From the NCBI RefSeq assembly GCF_009690845.1, contig NZ_VWSJ01000006.1:48100-112099 (forward strand): DNA of 64,000 nucleotides, written 5' to 3'. Each line of letters begins with the position of its first letter. Positions within the stretch are counted from its first letter, which is position 1. Both the position numbers and the translations under genes were made by a program. Positions 19,268 through 29,433 of this stretch are shown here, piece by piece. Source of the DNA: Campylobacter portucalensis (lineage in GTDB: Bacteria > Campylobacterota > Campylobacteria > Campylobacterales > Campylobacteraceae). Below the pieces are notes generated by a model. It searched no databases and had not been told where the DNA came from. It saw nothing but the letters and a program-made list of their open reading frames with translations.

Positions 19268-19870
19268 ATTAAATTTAAAAAACTTGTAGCATATCTCAAA
19301 GAAAAAGAGATATTATGGCTATCTTTATACGTATTGGCTTATGTGTTTAGTATATTTATAAATCCTGGCAATATCTTTGAAATTTTACCCTTTTTTTGGA
19401 AACCTTTTAAAGATATTCCACTTTTAGAAATCTTAAGAGCAAACCCTATATATCCAGAGAATATTGTATTTTATGTATGTTTGATGAGTATTATAAGCAT
19501 TATCTCTATCTCTGGAATAGCATACAACCATTTTTATTATAGAGTTTATGAGTTTGGGATGTTTAATATATCCAAATCACGGTGGAATTTAATCAAAAAC
19601 AAAAAAAATACAAAAAAGCTTGATACTATTCTTAGCGTTTTTGTTTTAATGTCGCTTTTAATTGGATATATGATTTATGGCTTATACTTTTATAATGACT
19701 CTTTAGCCAGTGGGCTTTTTCATATAAATATATCAAATCTTTTTTAAGCTAGATTTGGATCATTTATAATTATGCTTATTTGGCAAGTATTTTTAGCGTT
19801 TGTCTTAGCAGAATTACCATTTATATGGATTGATTATGCATATGATATTTTTAAAAAGAATAAAAAATGA
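19268..19870 (+). pseudogene. Broken four-helix membrane protein gene
   Basis: One frame reads as a membrane protein of about 200 residues with hydrophobic helices near the N-terminus, middle and both sides of an in-frame TAA at 19745-19747. The codons after that stop (19748-19867) encode a further clear helix ending in IDYAYDIFKKNKK. At the 5' end the coding look extends back to ATT at 19268 (IKFKKLVAYLKEKEILWLSL), with GAAAG 7 bases before it but no ATG, GTG or TTG; the next start, TTG 19334, would cut into the first helix. So it seems to have lost its start and gained a stop. The family is not recognised. Its end overlaps the next small gene by ATGA. Confidence 0.6.
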
Positions 19871-20079
19871 ATGATTATATAGTTTTAATAAATAAAACAA
19901 AAAATAATCTAAATGAAATTAAATTAACAGAAATTATTTTGTGTAAAAAATGGGATAAATACACAATATATGCTAAAATAACAAAAATATTTAAGGATAA
20001 TATTACCAATATAATAGAAGAAATAAAACTATCCAATCATGATATCAATAAATACTCTGCAGAAAAAAATAAAAAATAG
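19867..20079 (+). CDS. Unrecognised 70-residue protein
   Basis: A 70-residue Lys/Asn/Ile-rich soluble protein whose ATG overlaps the stop of the preceding broken membrane gene. No domain is recognisable. Its last 14 codons overlap, in another frame, the start of the broken RTX-like gene. Given the decay on both sides it may be a leftover of a three-gene unit rather than a working gene. Low confidence that it is functional. Confidence 0.35.
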   Translation: MNDYIVLINKTKNNLNEIKLTEIILCKKWDKYTIYAKITKIFKDNITNIIEEIKLSNHDINKYSAEKNKK

Positions 20080-21333
20080 CAAAAATGAATACTTTACTCT
20101 TAATAATGGTGCTGGCATAGGACTAGATGCATATAACACAACTTTGGATAAAACTATAGATGGTATTGACTATTTAGATGATGCTAGTAAGAGTTTTGCA
20201 AAAGCAACTGGCGGTGCAAATAAACCCCTTATGCTTATCGATGCAATAAAAGCAGTAAATTTAGATAATACCGCAAAAGAACTTTTAAAATTTGAAGTTG
20301 AAGAAGTTTTTAGTTGGGTTGGAGCTTTAGCTGGTGGTAAAGTTGGTTTAAAATTAGGATTTTCTGGCGGAATAATGGTGTTATTAGCGGTGGTTTATTG
20401 TGCGGAAAATTTGGCGAATACATTACCGGAAACATTCTGCCAAATTATACACTAGATTTACTTTCTTATTTTTTAAATCCCTTTGACTCTCATTGGTAAG
20501 ACAAAGACTCAAAGTGGCTATAAGAGATAAAAGGCTTTTGGTTACCTTACCTCAACCATCCCTTTGCTATCATCTACGATCTATTTATCTTAGATAGTGA
20601 TGGCATAAAAACAACTACTTTAAATAATTGAGTATATTTTGACCACAACTTAGATAAAATTTCATTTAAATCTTTGATAGGTAGAGATGATGAAATGCTA
20701 GTATTTGATAGAAATTTAAACGGAAATATCGACAACAGAAGCGAACTATTTGGCAATTTTACTCCACTTTCAAATAACACAACAAATTCAAATCTAGCAA
20801 AAGATGGCTTTAACGCTTTGAGCAAATTTGATAGCAATAATGACGAAATTATCTCAAATTTAGATAAAAACTTAGACAAACTCCAAATCTGGCAAGACAT
20901 AAACTCAAATGGAATTTTAAAAAAGCAATAAACTAAAAACTTTAAATGAATTTGACATTGAAAGCCTAAATTTAAACGCAACCCAAATCAACAAAGATTT
21001 AGGAAATAGAAATTCTCAAATCCTACAAAGCACCTTTACAAAAAACAGACGGCACTTTAAATTTAATGGTTGATTTAAATTTTAGTGTCGATACAATAAA
21101 TCGAAAATTCAAAGATGAAAGTAAGATAAATCTCACAGCCGATGATCTAAAGTGACCAAATACAAAAGGCACAGAATTTTTAATAGATTTACAAATAGCA
21201 GCTACAAATAAAAATTTGGCAAATTTAATTGATAAATATTCAGTCTCCTAAACCAAACTTAGGGTTAAATTTGCTAGGTAACATTATATCAAGTTGGACT
21301 GAAACTAACCAAAATATAAATTTGCTACATTAA
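20039..21333 (+). pseudogene. Heavily decayed RTX/calcium-binding type protein gene
   Basis: Coding similarity runs for about 430 codons but across four frame changes. Frame 2 from ATG 20039 encodes a helical and Gly-rich hydrophobic segment (VGALAGGKVGLKLGFSGG). Near 20370 it shifts to frame 1 (ISGGLLCGKFGEYITGNI), with stops at 20497, 20521 and 20629. The best block is VYFDHN...GRDDEMLVFDRNLNGNIDN (20632-20730) and SKFDSNNDEI...LQIWQDINSNG, the DxDGDG-like pattern found before the repeats of RTX exoproteins. After TAA 20929 the frame changes again, once more in an A run near 21040, then TGA 21153, TAA 21249, and a last shift to PNLGLNLLGNIISSWTET ending 21333. Clearly dead. Original role: a secreted Ca-binding protein, toxin or adhesin; which one cannot be said. 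Confidence 0.8.
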
Positions 21334-21640
21334 ACTATGAGAAATTTGAAATGTGATATAAATTTAATAAATTAAATTTCTTAAGTTTTTTGTAATTTAT
21401 TAGCTTTAGTTAATAGCCATAATATCTAAATTCAACTACCGTAAAATTGGTATTTTATTTTTATTCAACCAATTTTTATTATAAAAGTTAGTGTAAATTT
21501 AAATATATTGCTAGACATAAGGAAGATTTTTTAAATTTAAATATTATTTAGCAACAACTTTATCATCTTATTTAAGGCTACTAAATTTTGATAAAATTTC
21601 AGAATTTATTAGTTGCTAAATTTAAGATTATTATGATTTA
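21334..21640. other. Non-coding spacer with an inverted repeat
   Basis: About 300 AT-rich bases without a gene. A 10-base inverted repeat, ATTTAGCAAC at 21546-21555 and GTTGCTAAAT at 21612-21621, brackets 56 bases just beyond the end of the minus-strand HIT gene. It could be a loose terminator or the trace of a lost element; I see no target duplication. Confidence 0.4.
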
Positions 21641-22000
21641 TTAAAACTCATCTTTTGCATTGTGTCCAGCTGCATGCTCCCAAGGAAGTTTTGTGCCACC
21701 AAGCATATGAAAATGTAAATGCATTACCTCTTGCCCTCCATCTTCACCACAATTATTAATAAGTCTATAGCCCTTTTTGTCAAGTCCCATTTTAATAGCA
21801 ACTTGTTTTATAAATTTAGTCATTTGTTCCATAATGCCAGCATCTACTTCTTGAAAATTTTTATAGCATTTTTTTGGTATGATTAAAATGTGGATTGGTG
21901 CTTTTGGATTGATATCGTGAAATGCTAAAAAATTCTCATTTTCTAAGACTTTATTTGATGGAATTTCGCCATCGACAATTCTTTCAAACACATTTTTCAT
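21641..22000 (-). CDS. HIT-family nucleotide-binding protein (HinT-like)
   Basis: A 119-residue histidine-triad protein. The catalytic triad is HLHFH (His94, His96, His98) in EVMHLHFHMLGG, and NPKAPIHILIIPKK is the conserved nucleotide-binding block. Such proteins hydrolyse purine nucleoside phosphoramidates. ATG 22000 is chosen because AAGGAG lies 7 bases upstream; a TTG at 22015 is within the leader. It stands alone between the decayed locus and pheS. Confidence 0.92.
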   Translation of the reverse strand: MKNVFERIVDGEIPSNKVLENENFLAFHDINPKAPIHILIIPKKCYKNFQEVDAGIMEQMTKFIKQVAIKMGLDKKGYRLINNCGEDGGQEVMHLHFHMLGGTKLPWEHAAGHNAKDEF

Positions 22001-22166
22001 AAAATACTCCTTCAATTTTGGTAATTATACCCAAAGTTGATTTAAAAATTTACATAAATTTAAAATTTGTATTTATTTTACAAAAAAATGAAAATTTTAC
22101 TCAAACTTTACCTTATTTTTATCATTTTTTTTATAGAATGTTAAAAATTTTTTTCAAGGATAATAA

Positions 22167-23159
22167 GTGGATGAATTAATTTCTAGAATAAATAAAGCCG
22201 ATAATTTAGAATCTCTTGATAAAATCAGAGTTGAAATTTTTGGAAAAAAGGGCTTAATTACTGCAGAATTTGCAAAATTAAAAGATATAGCAAATGAAGA
22301 AAAAAAGGAATTTGCAAATAATTTAAACAAAAAAAAAGATGCTTTTAATAATGCTATTTCTTTAAAAAAAACAGAGCTTGAGAATTTAGAGCTTCTCCAA
22401 AGAATGAAAGATGAAGCAATTGATGTAACTATGTTTGATGAAATACCAAGTGTTGGTGCTTTACATCCAGTAACCATAACTATGGATAGGATTATAGATT
22501 ATTTTATAGCTCAAAATTTTAGTATTGAAAATGGCCCTTTGATAGAAGATGATTTTCATAACTTTGAAGCCTTAAATTTACCAAAATATCATCCAGCACG
22601 CGATATGCAAGATACATTTTATATGAATGATAAAAGGCTTCTTAGAACTCACACAAGCCCAGTTCAAATAAGAACTATGCAAAATTTCAAGCCACCTATT
22701 AGAATGATTGCTCCAGGGGCTGTTTTTAGAAGGGATTTTGATTTAACTCACACTCCTATGTTTCATCAAGTTGAGGGACTTGTTGTAGAAGAGGAGGATA
22801 AAGTAAGTTTTGCAAATTTAAAGTATATTTTAGAAGATTTTTTAAGATATATGTTTGGAGATGTAAAAGTAAGATTTAGACCAAGCTTTTTTCCTTTTAC
22901 GGAACCTTCAACTGAAGTTGATATAAGTTGTATATTTTGTAAAAGTAGTGGTTGTAGAATTTGTTCTCACACGGGTTGGCTTGAGGTTTTAGGAAGCGGG
23001 GTAGTTGATCCAAATGTATTTAAATTTGTAAATTATAAAAATGTTAGTGGATATGCTTTTGGGCTAGGGGTTGAAAGATTTGCTATGCTTTTACATGGCG
23101 TTCCTGATTTAAGAAGTTTATTTGAGGGAGATTTAAGATTATTGGAGCAGTTTAAATGA
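22167..23159 (+). CDS. pheS: Phenylalanyl-tRNA synthetase alpha subunit
   Basis: A 330-residue class II synthetase subunit. The N-terminal coiled coil (about 1-80) binds tRNA; motif 2 appears around [12 protein letters not shown] and [20 protein letters not shown], and motif 3 as [17 protein letters not shown]. It starts with GTG, with AAGGA 6 bases ahead; the nearby ATG at 22171 is out of frame. Its stop overlaps pheT by 4 bases. Very sure. Confidence 0.97.
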   Translation: MDELISRINKADNLESLDKIRVEIFGKKGLITAEFAKLKDIANEEKKEFANNLNKKKDAFNNAISLKKTELENLELLQRMKDEAIDVTMFDEIPSVGALHPVTITMDRIIDYFIAQNFSIENGPLIEDDFHNFEALNLPKYHPARDMQDTFYMNDKRLLRTHTSPVQIRTMQNFKPPIRMIAPGAVFRRDFDLTHTPMFHQVEGLVVEEEDKVSFANLKYILEDFLRYMFGDVKVRFRPSFFPFTEPSTEVDISCIFCKSSGCRICSHTGWLEVLGSGVVDPNVFKFVNYKNVSGYAFGLGVERFAMLLHGVPDLRSLFEGDLRLLEQFK

Positions 23160-25483
23160 TAGTAACTAGAAATTGGTTAAATGAGTGGATAGATATTTCA
23201 AAAATTAATTTAGAAGAGATTGTGAAAACTTTAAATTCTATAGGACTTGAAGTTGATAGCTATAAAGAGATTAGAATTCCAAAAGGCGTGGTAATTGGCT
23301 ATGTAAAAAGCAAGACAAAACACGAAGACTCCGATAAATTAAGTATTTGCGAAGTGGATGTTGGGACTGAAATTTTACAAATAGTTTGTGGTGCTAAAAA
23401 TGTAGAAGCTGGTCAATATGTGCCAGTAAGTTTAATTGGATCAAAATTACCAAATGGACTTATTATAAAGCCAACAAAATTAAGAGATATAGAAAGCAAC
23501 GGGATGATTTGTTCTAGCGTTGAACTTGGGCTTCCTAAAATAAATGATGGAATTTGGATCTTAGATGATAGCATTGGTGAGCTTGTTTTGGGTAAAGAAT
23601 TGCTAGAATATCAATCAATAAATGATGATATAATAGAAATAGAATTAACACCAAACAGAGGGGATTGTTTGAGTGTTTATGGTGTAGCAAGAGATCTTAG
23701 TGTGGCACTAAATTTAAATTTAAAACCTTTGATTTATTCAGAAAAAGATGGTCTTTTAGGGATTGGTAGGCTTATTGGAATTCATACTAGCGATAAAATA
23801 AAAAGTACTTTTCAATATAAAGCTTTTAGCATTGAAAATCCTATATTTTTAGATAGTATTAAAAATTTGAGAGTTAAATTTGCTGAGATAGAAAAAAAAT
23901 CTTGTATTGAAAGCATTTTATCGTATGTAACACACACTACTGGAGTTTTATTAAGAGCTTATGATGCCCAAAAACTTTTAGGAGATAAAGAAAAAATCAC
24001 TATAGATATAAAAGATGATGCTTTTGGTTATAGTTGTGTTTATTTAGATGATAAGTGTTTATCTAAAACAGGGATTTCTCAGATGGATTTTGCTAAAATT
24101 TCAGATGAAACTAAAATTATTATTGTAGAAGCAAATTATACAGATCCAAAAATCATATCATTAGCTATAAATGAAGATAAAAATTTAACACCAGATGAAC
24201 ACTCTTATAGATCCACAAGAGGAAGTGAGCCAAAACTTGAACTAGGACAAAGCTATCTATTTAATATTTTATCAAAAATGCAAGGAGTTGCTATTTATAG
24301 TGGCTCTCAACAAATAGTTCAAAATTTTGAGCCAAAAATAATAAGTTTTGATATTGATAGCATAAATTCTATTATCGGAAAGGAGATAATTAGAAATGAT
24401 GCTGTTAAAATTTTAAAAAAATTAGGTTTTGAAATTGTGGTAGAGCAAGAATTTATTAGTGCAAAAGTGCCATCTTATAGACATGATATAGAAAATATAT
24501 ATGATATTGCTGAAGAGATAGTTAGGATAGTTAGTATTGAAAATATAGAATCAAAGCCATTAAATTTTAGTGAGAAAAATAGATTAAATAAATCATATTT
24601 TGATTACAAAAATAAACAACAAATTAAGATAAAATCAGTATCTGCTGGATTTTTTGAGTGCATATCTTATATTTTTGATAATGAAATAGAGCTTTTAAAT
24701 TTAGGATTTAAAAAATGTAAAGTATATTTAGAAAATCCTATAAATAGTGAGTTAAATATGCTTAGACCCACTCTTTTAAATCATTTATTAAAAGCATGTG
24801 AAAGAAATCTTAAAAATTCTAAAAAATCAATAAAACTTTTTGAAATAGGTGCTGTATTTGATGTAAATGCTAATCAAAGTGATAATATTGCATTTTTAGC
24901 AAGCGGCTTGCAAAATGAACCTAGTTTGTTAAATTCATCTAAGCCAAAAGAGTTTGATTTTATATCTTTTGCTAGTAAAATTAGCAGTGTTATAGGTAAA
25001 TTTAGTTGTAAAGTTAGAGATGAAAAAATTCCATATTTAAGTGAATTTGAACAAGCAGATATTGTAATTGATGGTGTTATTGTTGGATATATAGGAAGGT
25101 TAAATTTAAATATTGAAAAAGAAAAAGATTTAGGAAAAACTTATGTTTGTGAGATTAAATTTAATAAACTTAAATTTAATAAAATAGTTGCCAAGCCTTA
25201 TTCAAAATTTCCTAGCATAAGTAGAGATTTAAGTATTATCTCTCCAAAAAATATGCGTTTTGATGAGATTAAAAAGTGTATTTTAGATTTAAAAATATCA
25301 AATTTAAAATCATTTAATCTAGTTGATATTTATAGTGATGAGAAATTAAAAGAAAATCAAAGTATTACTATAAATTTTATTTTTCAAGATATGAACAAAA
25401 CTTTAGAAGATGGAGATATATCATCTCAGATTGATATTATTTTATCGTCTTTAAAAGAAAATTTAAATATAGGACTTAGATGA
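23156..25483 (+). CDS. pheT: Phenylalanyl-tRNA synthetase beta subunit
   Basis: A 775-residue subunit with the expected order: tRNA-binding EMAP-like domain (about 40-150, [15 protein letters not shown]), B3/B4 editing region, B5 domain with [15 protein letters not shown], catalytic-like core, and the C-terminal anticodon-binding FDX-ACB domain (about 690-775, [14 protein letters not shown]). It forms the alpha2-beta2 enzyme with PheS. It overlaps both neighbours by 4 bases, so pheS-pheT-aroA are coupled. Confidence 0.97.
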   Translation: MIVTRNWLNEWIDISKINLEEIVKTLNSIGLEVDSYKEIRIPKGVVIGYVKSKTKHEDSDKLSICEVDVGTEILQIVCGAKNVEAGQYVPVSLIGSKLPNGLIIKPTKLRDIESNGMICSSVELGLPKINDGIWILDDSIGELVLGKELLEYQSINDDIIEIELTPNRGDCLSVYGVARDLSVALNLNLKPLIYSEKDGLLGIGRLIGIHTSDKIKSTFQYKAFSIENPIFLDSIKNLRVKFAEIEKKSCIESILSYVTHTTGVLLRAYDAQKLLGDKEKITIDIKDDAFGYSCVYLDDKCLSKTGISQMDFAKISDETKIIIVEANYTDPKIISLAINEDKNLTPDEHSYRSTRGSEPKLELGQSYLFNILSKMQGVAIYSGSQQIVQNFEPKIISFDIDSINSIIGKEIIRNDAVKILKKLGFEIVVEQEFISAKVPSYRHDIENIYDIAEEIVRIVSIENIESKPLNFSEKNRLNKSYFDYKNKQQIKIKSVSAGFFECISYIFDNEIELLNLGFKKCKVYLENPINSELNMLRPTLLNHLLKACERNLKNSKKSIKLFEIGAVFDVNANQSDNIAFLASGLQNEPSLLNSSKPKEFDFISFASKISSVIGKFSCKVRDEKIPYLSEFEQADIVIDGVIVGYIGRLNLNIEKEKDLGKTYVCEIKFNKLKFNKIVAKPYSKFPSISRDLSIISPKNMRFDEIKKCILDLKISNLKSFNLVDIYSDEKLKENQSITINFIFQDMNKTLEDGDISSQIDIILSSLKENLNIGLR

Positions 25484-26757
25484 AAATTTATGCTTTAAAA
25501 AAGAAATTTGATGTTAGTATTTGCGAGATTGCATCTGATAAGTCAATATCTCACAGAAGTGCTATTTTTTCTCTTTTTAGCGATAGGACTTCTATTATAA
25601 AAAACTATCTTTTAGCTCAAGATACTATACATACTTTACAAATAATAGAAAATTTAGGAGCAAAAGTTATTAGAAATGGGAGTGAAATTTTAATCACTCC
25701 TCCAAGTTCAATTCAAGAATCTAGTCAAATTTTAGATTGTGGAAATTCAGGCACTGCAATGAGAATTTTTATGGGACTTTTGGCTGGAACAGAGGGATTT
25801 TTTGTTTTAAATGGTGATAAATATTTAAATCAAAGACCGATGAGAAGAGTATCAAAACCTTTAAGTAAAGTCGGTGCTAAATTTGATGGTAGAGAAAATG
25901 GAGATAAAGCTCCTATTTGTATTAGAGGCAAAAAGCTTGATTATTTTGAATATAATAGCAAAATCGCATCCGCTCAGGTAAAAACAGCTCTTATTTTGGC
26001 GGCTTTAAAAGGCAATGGTTGTAAATTTAGCGAACCTGAATTAAGCAGAGATCATAGCGAAAAAATGCTTTTAGCGATGGGTGCAAACATAAAAAAAGAT
26101 GGTTTAAATTTAGAGATAAAGCCTTTACAAGAGCCTTTAAATCCTCTTGAAATCGAAATTCCAAACGATCCAAGTTCTGCATTTTATTTTGCTGTAGCAG
26201 CTTCAATTACACCAAATTCAAAAGTTATTTTGAAAAATGTGATTTTAAATAAAACTCGTATTGAAGCTTATAAAATTTTAAAACAAATGGGTGCAAAAAT
26301 CGAGTTTAAACAAACTTCAAATAAATATGAAGAAGTTGGAGATATCATTGTAGAATATGCACATTTAAACGGAGTAGAAGTTAGTCAAAATATTTCGTGG
26401 ATGATAGACGAAGCACCGGCTTTAGCGGTTGCTTTTGCTTGTGCAAAAGGAAAAAGTAGCTTAAGAAATGCTAAAGAATTGAGAGTAAAAGAGTGTGATA
26501 GGATTTCAGTAACTGTTGCAGCTCTTAAGGCATGCGGGGTTTTTGTAGAGGAATTTGAAGATGGATTTGAAGTTGTTGGAACAAATAATCTAAAACCAGC
26601 CATCATTGACTCATTTGGAGATCATAGAATTGCTATGAGTTTTGCTATTTTAGGTTTAAAAAATGGAATGATAATAGAAGATGATGAGTGTATAAATACA
26701 TCTTTTCCAAATTTTAAAAACATTTTAAAAATGCTTGGAGTTATAGTTGAAGATTGA
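25480..26757 (+). CDS. aroA: 3-phosphoshikimate 1-carboxyvinyltransferase (EPSP synthase)
   Basis: A 425-residue enzyme of the shikimate pathway that joins phosphoenolpyruvate to shikimate-3-phosphate. [11 protein letters not shown] near the N-terminus, [24 protein letters not shown], and [10 protein letters not shown] with [12 protein letters not shown] are family signatures. Normal length. Placed between pheT and ispH with overlaps of 4 and 11 bases, an arrangement also known in C. jejuni. Confidence 0.97.
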   Translation: MKIYALKKKFDVSICEIASDKSISHRSAIFSLFSDRTSIIKNYLLAQDTIHTLQIIENLGAKVIRNGSEILITPPSSIQESSQILDCGNSGTAMRIFMGLLAGTEGFFVLNGDKYLNQRPMRRVSKPLSKVGAKFDGRENGDKAPICIRGKKLDYFEYNSKIASAQVKTALILAALKGNGCKFSEPELSRDHSEKMLLAMGANIKKDGLNLEIKPLQEPLNPLEIEIPNDPSSAFYFAVAASITPNSKVILKNVILNKTRIEAYKILKQMGAKIEFKQTSNKYEEVGDIIVEYAHLNGVEVSQNISWMIDEAPALAVAFACAKGKSSLRNAKELRVKECDRISVTVAALKACGVFVEEFEDGFEVVGTNNLKPAIIDSFGDHRIAMSFAILGLKNGMIIEDDECINTSFPNFKNILKMLGVIVED

Positions 26758-27574
26758 GCTTGCTAGTAGTTATGGATTTTGTTTTGGTGTAAAAAGAGCT
26801 ATAAAAATAGCCGAAAATTCAAAAGATGGTGTTACTTATGGAGAGCTTATCCATAATAGCGAAGAAATAAGAAGATTAAAAGAAAATTTTAATGTCAAAA
26901 CCTTAAATACTATTGATGAGATGAAAAATGAAAATAAAGTTATTATAAGAACCCATGGAATAACAAAAAGTGATCTTAAAATTTTAAAAGATCAAAATAA
27001 AAATATCATAGATGCAACTTGCCCTTTTGTAACAAAGCCTCAAAGTATTGTTGAAAATATGAGTGAAAAAGGATATGATGTAGTAATTTTTGGAGATATA
27101 AATCATCCAGAAGTAAAAGGAGTAATGAGCTATTCTGTCGGAAATGTTTTTGTTGTTTTAAGTGCTGCAGAGTTAGAAAATAAAAAATTAGGTAAAAAAG
27201 TAGCAGTTATTTCTCAAACTACCAAAAAGATTGAAGATTATATAAATTTAGTTGGCTATTTGATGACAAGAGTAAAAGAGGTTAGAATTTTTAATACTAT
27301 TTGTAATGCCACTTTAGAAAATCAAGAAGCAGTTAGAGAACTTTCAAATAGGGCTGATGTTATGATAATAGTTGGCGGAAAAAACTCATCCAATACAAAA
27401 CAACTCCACATAATATCTAAAATTTTATGTAAAGACAGCTACCATATAGAAAATGAAAATGAATTAAAAAAAGAGTGGTTTTTGGATAAAAATTTGTGCG
27501 GAATTAGTGCAGGAGCAAGTACTCCTGATTGGATTATAAAAAAAATTATAGAAAAAATAAAAAAAATAGTTTAA
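26747..27574 (+). CDS. ispH: 4-hydroxy-3-methylbut-2-enyl diphosphate reductase
   Basis: A 275-residue iron-sulfur enzyme, last step of the MEP isoprenoid pathway. The three cluster cysteines are Cys12, Cys92 ([10 protein letters not shown]) and Cys186 ([11 protein letters not shown]). It starts with TTG inside the aroA end, with GGAG 7 bases upstream; a later ATG would remove Cys12. Length is slightly below the E. coli enzyme, as usual for the family core. Confidence 0.95.
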   Translation: MKIELASSYGFCFGVKRAIKIAENSKDGVTYGELIHNSEEIRRLKENFNVKTLNTIDEMKNENKVIIRTHGITKSDLKILKDQNKNIIDATCPFVTKPQSIVENMSEKGYDVVIFGDINHPEVKGVMSYSVGNVFVVLSAAELENKKLGKKVAVISQTTKKIEDYINLVGYLMTRVKEVRIFNTICNATLENQEAVRELSNRADVMIIVGGKNSSNTKQLHIISKILCKDSYHIENENELKKEWFLDKNLCGISAGASTPDWIIKKIIEKIKKIV

Positions 27575-27710
27575 AATATGATTCAAATTTTGCAAATTTA
27601 TAAAACAATTTCTAAAATTTTTTAAATTTAATAAAATATAAAGCAAATTTTAAATAAAATCTACTCTAAATTTATTCATAGAATAAAAATAATATGTAAA
27701 AGGGAAAACA

Positions 27711-29387
27711 ATGGCTGAGGTGAACGAAAAAGTTCAAAAAGATCAAGAACTTGAAGGTATGGATTTTGCAACTATTTTAGAAGAGTACTCTAATGAAAAA
27801 GAACAAAAAGAAAATGGTGGCATAATAAAAGGCAAGATAATGGCTATTAGTGATGATCAGGTTTTTGTTGATGTTGGTAAAAAAATAGAAGGCGTTTTAA
27901 ATATTGAAGAAGTAAAAGATGAGAATGGAAATATCATCTTTAAAGAGGGTGATGATATAGAGGTTTTAATGACAGGCAGTGCTAGAGGAAAACCTAGTTT
28001 GTCTTTTAAACAAGTTAAAAAAATGCAAAAAGTTGCTGAATTTATTGAAAATTATAACGAAAATGATCAAAATATTATAGAAGTTAAAATAAAATCTAAA
28101 AATAAAGGTGGTTATGTTTGTTTAAATAGCGATGGTGTTGAATTTTTTATGCCTAAATCTCAAAGTGCATTAAAAGATTCTAATTCTTTCATTGGTAAAA
28201 CTTATAAAGTCAAAGTATTCAAAGTAGATAGTGGCAGTATTTTGGTATCTAGAAAAAAACTTTTAGACGAAGATAGAAAGGCTAAAAGAGATATTATTAA
28301 TCAAATAGTTAAAAATGATGACATTATAGAAGGTACGATTAAGAAAATAACTACTTATGGTATGTTTGTAGATGTTGGCGGTGTTGATGGACTTGTTCAT
28401 TATAGTGAAATCAGCTATAAAGGACCTGTAAATCCTGGCTCTATTTACAACGAAGGCGATAAAGTTCCGGTAAAAGTTATAAAATATGATGATAAAAAAC
28501 ATCTTTCTTTATCTATTAAGTCAGCTATGCCAGATCCTTGGGATGAGATTTTAGAAAATGGTTTAGAGGTTGGTGATGTAATAAATGTAACCGTAAATAA
28601 TATTGAAAAATACGGTGCTTTTGTTGATTTAGGAAATGATATAGAAGGATTTTTGCATATTAGTGAAATTTCTTGGGATAAAAACATAAAAAGTCCATCC
28701 GATTTTATAAAAGAGGGTCAAAATATAGATGTTGAAATTATAGAAATAGATATAAAAGATAGAAGACTGAGAGTAAGTCTTAAAAAATTATTAGAAAAAC
28801 CTTTTGAAATATTTTTGAAAAAATATAAAGAAGGTGATGTGGTGACTGGAAAAATTACATCTATAACTGATTTTGGTGCTTTTGTTAGAATAGGTGGTAT
28901 TGAGGGTCTTTTACATAACGAAGATGCATCTTGGGATAGAAATTCAAAATGTAGCAATTTATTTAAAAAAGATACTGAAATAGAAGTAAAAATCATCAAA
29001 ATAGATTCCCAACAAGAAAAAGTTTCACTAAGCCATAAAGAGCTTACTGATGGACCTATTGCTTTATATGTTACAGATAAAAAAGAAGGCGATATCGTTA
29101 AAGGTAAGGTAAAAGATAAAAAAGATTTTGGTGTTTTTGTTGAGCTTGATAGCGGCGTTGATGCTTTAATTAAAAAAGAAGATTGTGGAAATTTAGATGT
29201 AGAATCTTTAAATGTTGGAGATGAAGTTGAAGCAGCTATTGACAATATTGATGTAAAAAGAAATAAAATTAGATTAAGTGTAAAAAGGCTCGCTAGACAA
29301 AAAGAAAGAGCTGTTTTAAATGAAATCAATAAAGAAAATAGTGACAAGCTAACTATAGGCGACATCATAAAAGAACAACTTTCTTAA
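27711..29387 (+). CDS. rpsA: 30S ribosomal protein S1
   Basis: A 558-residue protein made of six S1 RNA-binding repeats after an acidic N-terminus. Repeats are visible as GGIIKGKIMAI, then ones starting at DIIEGTIKKI, GDVINVTVNNI, GDVVTGKITSI and GDIVKGKVKDK, several with the GxFVDVGG or GAFVDLG core. It anchors mRNA on the ribosome. AAAAGGG lies before the ATG. The 136-base AT-rich leader from ispH may hold its own promoter, but I cannot place it. A long minus-strand frame inside is a mirror artefact. Confidence 0.96.
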   Translation: MAEVNEKVQKDQELEGMDFATILEEYSNEKEQKENGGIIKGKIMAISDDQVFVDVGKKIEGVLNIEEVKDENGNIIFKEGDDIEVLMTGSARGKPSLSFKQVKKMQKVAEFIENYNENDQNIIEVKIKSKNKGGYVCLNSDGVEFFMPKSQSALKDSNSFIGKTYKVKVFKVDSGSILVSRKKLLDEDRKAKRDIINQIVKNDDIIEGTIKKITTYGMFVDVGGVDGLVHYSEISYKGPVNPGSIYNEGDKVPVKVIKYDDKKHLSLSIKSAMPDPWDEILENGLEVGDVINVTVNNIEKYGAFVDLGNDIEGFLHISEISWDKNIKSPSDFIKEGQNIDVEIIEIDIKDRRLRVSLKKLLEKPFEIFLKKYKEGDVVTGKITSITDFGAFVRIGGIEGLLHNEDASWDRNSKCSNLFKKDTEIEVKIIKIDSQQEKVSLSHKELTDGPIALYVTDKKEGDIVKGKVKDKKDFGVFVELDSGVDALIKKEDCGNLDVESLNVGDEVEAAIDNIDVKRNKIRLSVKRLARQKERAVLNEINKENSDKLTIGDIIKEQLS

Positions 29388-29396
29388 AAATTCTAA

Positions 29397-29411
29397 AGCC
29401 CCATTGGGGCT
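29397..29411 (+). terminator. Short GC-rich hairpin between rpsA and serA
   Basis: A 6-bp perfect stem (AGCCCC with GGGGCT, ATT loop) starts 9 bases after the rpsA stop and is followed by AAATTCTTTT. The GC content is striking in this AT-rich DNA. The serA ribosome-binding site lies only 10 bases further, so it may act as a partial terminator. Confidence 0.6.
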
Positions 29412-29433
29412 AAATTCTTTTAAAGGATATATC

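Noticed and set aside
20574..20981. A 135-codon minus-strand frame in the decayed region
   Set aside because: It overlaps the plus-strand RTX-like coding trace, which has recognisable motifs; the minus-strand protein has Ser/Leu/Phe-rich antisense composition.
20629..21155. TGA codons in the RTX-like trace read as recoded codons
   Set aside because: TAA stops and frame changes occur in the same trace and TGA serves as a stop in neighbouring genes, so simple decay explains it.
28718..29368. A 216-codon minus-strand frame inside rpsA
   Set aside because: It is the mirror of the repetitive S1 domains, with Ser/Phe/Leu bias and no ribosome-binding site; rpsA is certain.
29404..29433. An earlier TTG start for serA
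   Set aside because: It lies inside the hairpin after rpsA, and ATG 29434 has a well-spaced AAAGGA.
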